This document shows, piece after piece, positions 18,092 through 26,700 of a DNA stretch of 64,000 nucleotides (the first letter of the stretch is position 1; every line of letters starts with the position of its first letter). Under the pieces are notes generated by a model. That model did no database searches and was not told the origin of the DNA. It worked only from the letters and a program-made list of their open reading frames with translations. Origin of the DNA: Olleya sp. Bg11-27. Lineage in GTDB: Bacteria; Bacteroidota; Bacteroidia; Flavobacteriales; Flavobacteriaceae. Both the position numbers and the translations under genes were made by a program. The stretch lies in contig NZ_CP025117.1 of the NCBI RefSeq assembly GCF_002831645.1, positions 496,001 through 560,000 on the forward strand, written 5' to 3'.

Positions 18092-18718
18092 ATGATTGAT
18101 TGGCTTAAATCCGAATGGCTTAAACTAACTAAAAACTATTACGATGGCCCTTTAGCTGAATCACTTTGGAAAGACATTGAATTGCACTACACTACAAAAG
18201 ACAGGCACTATCATAATCTTTCTCATATTTTTAATATGCTGAAACAATTGGATCAGATTCAAACAAAAATTGAAGATTTAGATAGTTTACGTTTTGCTAT
18301 TTGGTATCACGACATTATATACAAATCAACAAAAAAAGATAATGAAGAAAAAAGTGCTCTTTTTGCTCTAAAAAGACTCAAAAGGATGAATTTTAAACCA
18401 GAAAGAGCACAATCAGTAGAGCATTTAATATTATCTACTAAAAAACATAATATACTAGTAACACAGAATAATGATAATGCTGTGCTTTTGGATTTAGATT
18501 TATCTATTCTTGGCACCGATTGGAATACTTATAAAAAGTATATTTCAAATATTAGAAAAGAGTATAAAATATACCCTGATTTTATGTACAATCCCGGTCG
18601 TAAAAAAGTGTTAAACCACTTTTTAGAAAGAGAAAACTTATATTTTACAGAGCATTATAAAAAACAATACGAACAACAAGCTAGAGAAAATCTAAGTCGC
18701 GAGATAAAACTACTTTAA
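18092..18718 (+). CDS. HD-superfamily metal-dependent phosphohydrolase (predicted)
   Basis: A 208-residue cytoplasmic protein with an HD-type metal site: HYHNLSH, then the HD doublet in WYHDIIY, a following conserved NEEKSA, and a later Asp in LLDLDLSILG. This pattern fits the COG4339-like predicted metal-dependent HD proteins. The substrate is unknown. It is the third gene of the operon, 4 bases after the SDR stop and 23 bases before the ATP-binding protein. Confidence 0.82.
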   Translation: MIDWLKSEWLKLTKNYYDGPLAESLWKDIELHYTTKDRHYHNLSHIFNMLKQLDQIQTKIEDLDSLRFAIWYHDIIYKSTKKDNEEKSALFALKRLKRMNFKPERAQSVEHLILSTKKHNILVTQNNDNAVLLDLDLSILGTDWNTYKKYISNIRKEYKIYPDFMYNPGRKKVLNHFLERENLYFTEHYKKQYEQQARENLSREIKLL

Positions 18719-18741
18719 AATATAACACCTAGATATAAGTC

Positions 18742-19872
18742 ATGATTAATAAACGCTTACTTATCAAAAACCTACTCGCACATAACGACGAGAATAGTTT
18801 TTACGATAAAAAGCGAAAAATTGACATTAGCCAAAAAGAAGGTAAAGCTAAATTTTTAAAACACGTTTGTGCATTATCAAACTCCAATCCAAAAAACAAC
18901 TCATTTATAGTTATTGGTGTGGAAGATGAAGACAATCAAATTATTGGTGTTGATTTTTTTGACGATTCTAAAATTCAAAACCTCATCAACGCGTATTTTA
19001 CTAACCCACCGATAGTACAATACGAGAATATCCCTTTTCCGCATTTACCAGACCATAAAGTTGTTGGACTTGTTACCATTCGTCCAAAAGAAGGCTTGAC
19101 TTCTCTCAGAAAAAACATCTGGAAATATTATGGAGGCTCAGTCTTTTTTAGAGATGGAAGCATTAGCATGCCTAAGGTTTTTAAAACCGAAATAACAGAC
19201 GTTAATTCTAAGATTGTTGAAGCCATAGAAAATCATGCACAAAATAATATTGAATACACTCTAGATGGTGTTTTTGATTTTATGAAAAAAAGACAAGACT
19301 ACAATCCAAAATACATTGTTTTCAAAGAGTATTTTGTGTTGTGTTGGTCAGGCGAAAAAAAGCAAGTTAGAAATGAAACGTTTTACTCTAGAGTAGATAT
19401 TGAATTAATTAACGAGCAAGTACGTTTGTTTTTTTCAACTTTAGATGAAGTATCCATCACCTTTAATGAAAATTCTTTTACTATAATTGAATATTTACAA
19501 CTCGGACTTCAAAAGTCTTATAAATATTATCCACTAGAAAAAACAATAATTAGTTTTAACGATAACGCTAGTTATAACATAGTCTCAACCTTAATTTTTA
19601 ATGCGCCTCAATTTGATAAAAAGATACTACATCACATTTATAACTCTAATAATTCTATACTAGAAAAATTAAAAAAAGGACAATTATTAAATAATAACGA
19701 ATCAAAAGATCTAAACAACCTCCCTGATACGTATCTTATATGTTATCTGAATTTATTTCATGAAGCGTTAGACAAATTAAACGAGGCTAAACCTTATTTA
19801 AAACCGTTTCCTGAAATATATAGAAAGTACAAAGACGTTTTGCGTATTTTAAGAAAAGTAAAATACAATTAA
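18742..19872 (+). CDS. AlbA_2/Schlafen-type ATP-binding protein
   Basis: A 376-residue protein whose first about 150 residues match the AlbA_2 (Schlafen AAA_4-like) fold: EGKAKFLKHVCALSNSNPKNNSFIVIGVEDEDNQIIGVD is typical of that domain (residues about 31-70). The remaining 220 residues are not recognised. Members have been proposed as nucleic-acid-binding regulators or nucleases; no catalytic claim is made here. It ends the oxidoreductase/HD operon and is followed by a structured intergenic region with a bidirectional terminator. Confidence 0.75.
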   Translation: MINKRLLIKNLLAHNDENSFYDKKRKIDISQKEGKAKFLKHVCALSNSNPKNNSFIVIGVEDEDNQIIGVDFFDDSKIQNLINAYFTNPPIVQYENIPFPHLPDHKVVGLVTIRPKEGLTSLRKNIWKYYGGSVFFRDGSISMPKVFKTEITDVNSKIVEAIENHAQNNIEYTLDGVFDFMKKRQDYNPKYIVFKEYFVLCWSGEKKQVRNETFYSRVDIELINEQVRLFFSTLDEVSITFNENSFTIIEYLQLGLQKSYKYYPLEKTIISFNDNASYNIVSTLIFNAPQFDKKILHHIYNSNNSILEKLKKGQLLNNNESKDLNNLPDTYLICYLNLFHEALDKLNEAKPYLKPFPEIYRKYKDVLRILRKVKYN

Positions 19873-19969
19873 ACTTAAAGTTGTTAGTTAAGATGTAAAA
19901 TTCGACCAACAACTATAAATAGTTAATTAACAAGGTACTTATAATAGGGAAAACTTTTAATTAACTTCA

Positions 19970-20015
19970 AAAACCTTAATTCTCCCGACAAAGATTCGGC
20001 ATTGAATAAGGTTTT
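19970..20015 (+). other. Long imperfect hairpin in the convergent intergenic region
   Basis: AAAACCTT plus ATTC (one bulged A) pairs with GAAT plus AAGGTTTT, enclosing a short CCGA/TCGG stem. It lies between the AlbA_2 gene and the terminator at 20025-20061. It may be the 3' UTR of the plus-strand operon or part of a small RNA. Confidence 0.4.
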
Positions 20016-20024
20016 ATATTACTT

Positions 20025-20061
20025 AAAAAGCCAATAGTTACAATGCAACTATTGGCTTTTT
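20025..20061. terminator. Bidirectional rho-independent terminator
   Basis: A perfect 15-base inverted repeat (AAAAAGCCAATAGTT and its complement) with a 7-base loop, flanked by A and T tracts, serves both the plus-strand operon and the minus-strand gene ending at 20082. Confidence 0.9.
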
Positions 20062-20081
20062 TGTTGTTTTAATAGTAATTA

Positions 20082-20738
20082 TTAGCGACCACCATCTAAA
20101 AGATCCTGCCAGTCATTTAGCTCTTTCCATAAGCCATTAGCTGCTAAATCTGCTTGTTTTGGCCACGTTCCTGGCTTGTGCAATTCAAAACGTTTACCGC
20201 CACTTTTTAAAACTTCTTCACATTTTTCCACACTACAATTTGCAAGCGCTGCCCAAGTCGTAACATCATGATTATGAAACAACTCTTTAATTTTAGGTCC
20301 AATCCCTTCTACTACAGTTAAGTCGTCTTGCTTGATCGCTTTTCCAAATACTGCCTTAGCTGCTGATGCATCAAAAGCAATTACTGGAACAACAGGCTTA
20401 CTCGGCTCCACTGGCTCAATTGATGTAACAGGCGCAACGTTTGAAACTTCATCTGACTTAATAGCCGCACCAGTTACTGCTCCTGCTGTAAATGAAGACG
20501 CTGTATTACCTGCTCCCGAAAAACGCGATACAGACTCCTTACTTGCTTTACAAGCCGCCAAATCTGTTTCCAGCTTGCCTATTCGACTTTTATAGACATC
20601 CAAGTCTACAGTACTATTAGTATTGCTTCCTCCAAATAATCGACCTAAAAGATAGCCTAAAATAGCACATATTACGCCCACCAATAATGGGATTAACCAG
20701 CAAGGGATACTACTAAATATATTTAATGATAAATTCAT
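20082..20738 (-). CDS. Membrane-anchored helix-hairpin-helix protein
   Basis: A 218-residue protein with an N-terminal TM segment (about residues 11-33, IPLLVGVICAILGYLLGRLF), a short coiled coil ending at DLAACKA, a Ser/Ala/Pro/Val-rich linker, and a C-terminal helix-hairpin-helix domain (about residues 140-218) starting VVEGIGPKIKEL. From memory, this domain resembles the C-terminal extension of Bacteroidota ribosomal protein L21. HhH folds usually bind nucleic acid. It lies 14 bases downstream of the OmpA-type gene and is presumably co-transcribed with it. Its function is unknown. Confidence 0.75.
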   Translation of the reverse strand: MNLSLNIFSSIPCWLIPLLVGVICAILGYLLGRLFGGSNTNSTVDLDVYKSRIGKLETDLAACKASKESVSRFSGAGNTASSFTAGAVTGAAIKSDEVSNVAPVTSIEPVEPSKPVVPVIAFDASAAKAVFGKAIKQDDLTVVEGIGPKIKELFHNHDVTTWAALANCSVEKCEEVLKSGGKRFELHKPGTWPKQADLAANGLWKELNDWQDLLDGGR

Positions 20739-20752
20739 GATTTTTATTTTTG

Positions 20753-21700
20753 TTAGTTAATGGTTACGACGACTCTTCTATTTTTTGCACGACCTTCCTC
20801 TGTTGCATTATCTGCAATTGGAGCGTCTGGTCCTTTAGAAGTACTATTGATTTTATTGGCTGCAATACCATTTTCTATTAAATAATTTTTAGCAAAGTCG
20901 GCTCTTTCCTGCCCCAACCTTACATTATTTACCTGATCTCCGGTATTATCAGTATAACCTGTCACATTAAGCATAGCGCCATCAACCTTGTCTGTATATT
21001 TAACCATATCAGCCACTTTTTGACGTTGTACTGCCGTTAAATTAATTGAAGCTTGAGCCGTATTAAAATATAAAATCAATGGATCTGCTTTAATAGCATC
21101 TCCCAACTCCTGTAACGCATCTTCTTCACTATTATCCGCTTCTGCTACTGTGTTAACACCATAGCTTAATGGTCCATGCAAAACACCATTACTATCTGCA
21201 TTAAAATTATCATCTAATATCCCAAAGGTGTTTATCCTTTTAGAAGACATTCCTTTTGAGATTAATTGATTTTTAATAGTATTAGCTCTTGCCAACCCTA
21301 GATTAGGAAAGGCTGAAACATTTGTTTCTTCACTTCTATAATGACCTGTAACATTAATAGACTTACTTGGATCTGCATCTAAATAATCTACAAGTTGTGT
21401 CAATCCATTGTCTACCTCTATTGATAGAGGTTCTATATAGTGATAGTCTGATGTTTTGAAATTAATATTGTCATTAATATCAAAACTTAAATTACCATTA
21501 GCATCACTTACTGCAAATGCATTCATGGTAGCATCTAATTTTGCGGGAACATCATTCTTGCTTTCTATTGTATCTGTTTTAGAATTGGCCTCTGCATCTG
21601 CAGTACCAGCACAACAATTACAACACAAAAACCAGTACAGAATTGTACCTAGAATAATAGTCAGCAAAATACCTAGAAGATAACCGGTTTTTTTACTCAT
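20753..21700 (-). CDS. OmpA-family protein with two OmpA-like domains
   Basis: A 315-residue protein with an N-terminal TM anchor (about residues 5-25, followed by a Cys cluster CCNCCAG) and two peptidoglycan-binding OmpA-like modules. The first is degenerate (SINVTGHYRSEET, LGLARANTIKNQL). The second is canonical (LNVTGYTDNTGD, NVRLGQERADFAKNYL, GRAKNRRVVV). No lipobox is evident, so it is likely anchored in the inner membrane with both modules in the periplasm. It pairs with the downstream HhH protein. Confidence 0.85.
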   Translation of the reverse strand: MSKKTGYLLGILLTIILGTILYWFLCCNCCAGTADAEANSKTDTIESKNDVPAKLDATMNAFAVSDANGNLSFDINDNINFKTSDYHYIEPLSIEVDNGLTQLVDYLDADPSKSINVTGHYRSEETNVSAFPNLGLARANTIKNQLISKGMSSKRINTFGILDDNFNADSNGVLHGPLSYGVNTVAEADNSEEDALQELGDAIKADPLILYFNTAQASINLTAVQRQKVADMVKYTDKVDGAMLNVTGYTDNTGDQVNNVRLGQERADFAKNYLIENGIAANKINSTSKGPDAPIADNATEEGRAKNRRVVVTIN

Positions 21701-21831
21701 TATGGTTTGGTTTTTAAGTTAATGACTATCAAGTTATTAAAAAAATAAAAACCTTTTAACATTTATTAACACTAAATAGAATTTTGAACTAAAAAAATCG
21801 ACGAACTACACAATAAATAAGTTTAAAGCAC

Positions 21832-21862
21832 AAAAAAAAGCCACATCTTTCGATATGGCTTT
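21832..21862 (-). terminator. Rho-independent terminator of the aldehyde dehydrogenase gene
   Basis: On the minus strand AAAGCCATAT pairs with ATGTGGCTTT (one mismatch) across a 6-base loop and runs into eight T. It lies 25 bases after the aldehyde dehydrogenase stop. Confidence 0.85.
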
Positions 21863-21864
21863 AG

Positions 21865-21880
21865 TTCCGCGACAGCGAAA
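21865..21880. repeat. Palindromic repeat TTCCGCGACAGCGAAA
   Basis: A short imperfect palindrome of the TTCCGC/GCGAAA family, between the aldehyde dehydrogenase stop and its terminator. Confidence 0.5.
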
Positions 21881-21886
21881 AATGAT

Positions 21887-23440
21887 TTATAAATCAAACT
21901 TAATACCTTGAGCTAAAGGCAATTCGTCAGAATAATTTACTGTATTTGTTTGTCTTCTCATGTATACTTTCCAAGCATCAGATCCAGACTCACGTCCACC
22001 ACCTGTTTCTTTTTCTCCTCCAAAAGCACCACCAATTTCAGCTCCAGAAGTTCCGATGTTTACATTTGCAATTCCACAATCTGATCCCGCAAATGATAAA
22101 AACTTTTCAGCTTCCTTCAATTCGTTAGTCATAATTGCAGATGATAACCCTTGTGCAACACCGTTTTGAGCAGCAATTGCATTTTCTACATCACCTGAAT
22201 ATTTAATTAAATATAATACTGGCGCAAATGTTTCCGATTGTACGATTTCGAAATCGTTTTTAGCCTCAATAATAGCCGGCTTAACATAACATCCAGACTC
22301 ATAACCTTCACCTTCCAAAACACCACCTTCCACTAGTACTTTACCACCTTCAGCTTTTGCTTTTTCAATAGCAGCTAAATAAGTATTTACAGAATCTTTA
22401 TCTATTAACGGTCCAATATGGTTTTTCTCATCCAATGGATTTCCAATAGTTAATTGTCCGTAAGCACCAACAATTGCATCTCTTACTTTATCGTAAACTG
22501 ATTCGTGAATAATTAGTCTTCTAGTAGATGTACAACGTTGTCCACAAGTACCAACAGCACCAAATACAGCACCAGGAACTACCACTTTTAAATCTGCAGT
22601 TGGCGTGATAATAATAGCATTGTTTCCTCCTAACTCTAATAACGATTTTCCAAAACGCTCCGCTACTGTTGCTCCAACAATACGTCCCATTCTAGTAGAC
22701 CCTGTTGCAGATATTAATGGAATTCTGTGATCAGTTGTCATAAACTCACCCACTTTGTAGTCTCCATTGATAATAGCAGAAATACCTTCTGGCAAGTTAT
22801 TTTCTTTTAAAACTGATGCAATAATATTTTGACAAGCTACCGAGCAAAGCGGTGCTTTTTCTGACCCCTTCCAGATACATACATCACCACAAACCCAAGC
22901 TAAAGCTGTATTCCAAGCCCAAACCGCTACAGGAAAGTTAAATGCTGAGATTATTCCAACAACACCTAAAGAGTGCCACTGCTCACGCATGACATGACCT
23001 GGACGTTCTGAAGGTATTGTTTGCCCATTTAGTTGTCTTGATAACCCGACAGCAAAGTCACAGATATCAATCATTTCTTGAACTTCTCCGTAACCTTCTT
23101 GTAAAGATTTACCCATCTCATAAGAGACTAACTTTCCTAAAGGTTCTTTTAATGCTCTTAATTTATTTCCAAATTGTCTTACAATCTCTCCTCTTTGTGG
23201 GGCAGGCATTGCTCTAAATCCAACAAAAGCTTCCGTTGCTTTATTGATTACTTTTTCGTAATCGGCTTTAGTCGTTGTTGATACTTTACCTATTAATTTA
23301 CCATCTGTTGGCGAGTAAGACTCAATTAACTCTCCACTTCCAAAGTTATTTAAACCTGTAGATGTTCCTTCATTTATATCTTTTAACCCTAATTGTTTTA
23401 AGGCTTCTTTTATTCCGAAATCAGCTGAAACTGCTTGCAT
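21887..23440 (-). CDS. ALDH7-type aldehyde dehydrogenase (probable aminoadipate-semialdehyde dehydrogenase)
   Basis: A 517-residue cytoplasmic NAD(P)-dependent aldehyde dehydrogenase. Catalytic Cys303 lies in GTCGQRCTS, general-base Glu269 in LELGGNN, and Asn168 in SAFNFPVAVW. The QRCTSTRR form and FNFPVAVW are typical of the ALDH7/AmaB/Pcd group that oxidises 2-aminoadipate 6-semialdehyde in lysine catabolism; the exact substrate is inferred. It is a single-gene unit with its own terminator, divergent from the alpha-2-macroglobulin gene. Confidence 0.88.
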   Translation of the reverse strand: MQAVSADFGIKEALKQLGLKDINEGTSTGLNNFGSGELIESYSPTDGKLIGKVSTTTKADYEKVINKATEAFVGFRAMPAPQRGEIVRQFGNKLRALKEPLGKLVSYEMGKSLQEGYGEVQEMIDICDFAVGLSRQLNGQTIPSERPGHVMREQWHSLGVVGIISAFNFPVAVWAWNTALAWVCGDVCIWKGSEKAPLCSVACQNIIASVLKENNLPEGISAIINGDYKVGEFMTTDHRIPLISATGSTRMGRIVGATVAERFGKSLLELGGNNAIIITPTADLKVVVPGAVFGAVGTCGQRCTSTRRLIIHESVYDKVRDAIVGAYGQLTIGNPLDEKNHIGPLIDKDSVNTYLAAIEKAKAEGGKVLVEGGVLEGEGYESGCYVKPAIIEAKNDFEIVQSETFAPVLYLIKYSGDVENAIAAQNGVAQGLSSAIMTNELKEAEKFLSFAGSDCGIANVNIGTSGAEIGGAFGGEKETGGGRESGSDAWKVYMRRQTNTVNYSDELPLAQGIKFDL

Positions 23441-23544
23441 ATTATAATGATTTTTAAGAATTATTTAATTTTTAGCCAATATACTACTATTTCATCGATT
23501 TTTTAGCAGTTTTTAAGGCTTAAAACTCATTAACTATTTAGCTC

Positions 23545-23552
23545 CAAAATTA
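23545..23552 (-). promoter_or_regulatory. Promoter -7 box for the aldehyde dehydrogenase gene
   Basis: TAATTTTG on the minus strand matches TANNTTTG and lies about 105 bases upstream of the start codon. No clear TTG -33 box is present. Confidence 0.35.
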
Positions 23553-23658
23553 GATTGATTTTCTCAATAAATTTCTTAATTTTACTGACTAAAGTTAAAT
23601 TTTACCATAACTTTAACAACCAGTAACATACTAAAAATCACAAACTAAACGTATTTAA

Positions 23659-23682
23659 TTTAACAAGTATCTTCTTGTTAAA
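23659..23682. promoter_or_regulatory. Perfect inverted repeat upstream of the alpha-2-macroglobulin gene
   Basis: TTTAACAAG, a 6-base spacer and CTTGTTAAA form a perfect 9-base dyad that ends 26 bases before the start codon. It could be an operator or a 5' UTR hairpin. Confidence 0.45.
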
Positions 23683-23708
23683 CTTTTCATCTTACAATAT
23701 CTAACCGT

Positions 23709-26700
23709 ATGCAATTAAAATCGCTATTTACCCTTTTGCTTATTTTTTCCCTAGCTGTTTCCTGTAAACAAAAACAAACAGAAACAGATAACCTCTTTAA
23801 ATTCAGGGACTATATAAGCTATACTACTTCTGGTCGTGTGTCTGTTGCAGACAATGTCAGGGTAAATCTATCCGAAGCTGTTAAAGGTTGGGAAGCAGAT
23901 CAAGTATTGGACAAAAGTGTATTTAACATTTCGCCTTACGTGGAAGGGAAAGCTATTGTTATTAATAGCCATTCTATAAATTTTATTCCTGATGAAACGT
24001 TAGAACCAGATACAGAGTATACCGTAACTATTGGTCTAGGCGAAATATATAGCGATATCCCAAAAGAATTTAAAGATTACACGTTTCAGTTTAAAACAAT
24101 CACCCCTAATTTTAATATTGAAACCAACGATTTACAATCCTACTCCAAAGAATGGCAATATTTACTAGGAGTTGCCAAAGCATCTGATGTTATTACATTA
24201 CAACAAGCTAAGCAACTAATAACAGCCTCTCAAAAAGGTAAAAACTTAAATATCGTTTGGAATGAGAAAAGCCAACCTTCAAAATATTTCGAATTTAAAA
24301 TAGACAGCATTAACCGTTTGCTTGAAAATTCTGAAATTTTGATAAAATGGAATGGAAAAGCAATTAAAGCTGATAATTCCGGCGAAAACACGTTTGCTAT
24401 CCCAGGAAAAAATAATTTTAAAATTCTATCTGTAAATGTGGTGCAATCGCCAGAACAGTATTTATCAATCAACTTTTCTGACCCTATTAAAAAGCAACAA
24501 AATTTTGATGGATTAGTCACTATTCAAAATAGTAAAAATCCTAAATTTATTGTTAATGGAAATGTTTTAAAAGCGTATCCTGAATCTAAAATTACTGGTA
24601 ATGTTCAAGTTGATGTTTTTCAAGGTATAAAAAACACAGATGGTTATAAATTAAAAACACGGTTTAGTGAGACTATAGCTTTTGAAGATGTTAAACCACA
24701 AATTAAATTGGTTAACAGTGGTGTGATTTTACCAAATTCAGAACAACTAAATTTTAATTTTGAAGCTGTAAATTTAAGTGCGGTTGATGTTAAAATTATT
24801 AAGATTTTTGAAGACAACATCCTTCAGTTTTTACAAGACAATAGTCTAGAAAGTAATAACTCTAATGAAATAAGACGTGTTGGTAGACGCATTGCTAAAC
24901 ATACCATAACACTTATTGATGACCCAATAGAAAACGATGGGAAATGGAAAACGTATAGTATTGATCTTTCAAAATATATCAATGCTGATCCTGGTTCTAT
25001 TTATCGCGTAGAATTAGATTATAAAAAAGAATATTCTTTATATGATTGTGATGCTAATGCAAGTGTCTCGAGCAACGAAGACGATGACGATTACTACTAT
25101 GACGACGAGTATTATTACAATGATTACTATGGCGATGGTGATTACACATACACTAATACAGAAGATGAAGATTTAAAAGAAGAGGAATATTGGGACAATA
25201 TCACTTATAGTTATCGCAATAATAATTATAATTGGAGAGAACGCAACAACCCGTGTAATGATGCGTATTACAATGCTAACAAAGTTATTTCTCAAAATTT
25301 AATAGCGTCTAACCTAGGTGCTATTGTTAAAAAAGGATCTGGTAACACCTACCATTTTGCTATTTCCAATATTCTAACCACAAACCCAGAATCAGGAACT
25401 AAAATAACCTTGTATAATTTCCAACAACAAGAGTTAGCAACAACCAATTCTGGTACCGATGGATTGGCAAAACTTAAAACAGATAAACTAGCTGCATTTG
25501 CAATTATCACTAAAGAAAAGCATAACACTTTCGTGAAACTACGCGACGGAAACTCACTTTCACTTAGTAAATTTGATGTCTCAGGAGCTACTTTGCAACG
25601 TGGCCTTAAAGGTTACATTTATACTGAAAGAGGGGTTTGGAGACCAGGAGACTCTATCCACTTAACCTTTATGTTAAATGATATTGCTAATGCGCTTCCA
25701 AAAGGGCATCCTGTAAAATTAGAAGTGACAGATGCAAACGGCAAACTAGCTTTTAAAAACATCATTAATAATGGGGTCAATAATTTCTACCAATTTACAA
25801 TACCAACTGCAACCGAAGACAAAACAGGTAATTGGAACGCAAAGATTAGTGTTGGTGGGGCTAATTTTTATAAAGGTCTTAAAATTGAAACGGTAAAACC
25901 AAATCGTTTGAAAATTAAAATAGATTTTGATGATAAAGTCCTTAAATCTAATGCTCCTTTAAATGGAAAACTTTCGGTTAACTGGCTACATGGTGCACCT
26001 GCTAAAAATGTAAAAGCAGAAATTAAAGCAAAATTTAGCACCTCTTATTCTGGCTTCAAAAACTACGAAGATTACCAATTTAGAGATCCTTCCAAGCAAT
26101 TTAGCACTGAAGAAGTTACCATTTTTGAAGGTAATGTTGATGCAGAAGGTTTGGCAGACATCACTAAAAACTTAAGCATTGGACAAGATGCTCCAGGTAT
26201 GTTAAACGCACAATTTTTAGTGCGCGCTTTTGAAAACGGGGGAGACTTTTCTATGGATGCCTTTACTATGCCTTACGCACCATACAATTCTTTTGTAGGA
26301 TTAAAATCTCCTAAAGCAAAAGCATATGGCTCCTTTTTTACTGATGAGAATCACACCTTTGACGCAGTAACGGTAGACGACCAAGGGAAGCCAATAAAAC
26401 GTAAGAATCTTGAAGTAAAAGTATACAAAATAGAATGGCGTTGGTGGTGGAACTCGTCTTACGACAATCTCTCTCAATACACATCTAGCTCGTATCACAA
26501 ACCTTTTTTAGATAGCAAGGTAACCACGAGCACAAAAGGGAAAGCGTCCTTTAATATTAGAGTCCCAGACAACGATGGTGGTCGTTACTATATCACAGTT
26601 AAAGACCCTGTTTCTGGACATATGACCGGTCGTACCGCTTACTTCTACAAAAACTGGTGGCAACGCCAACCCTCTGGAGACAAAGAAGCAGCTAAAATGT

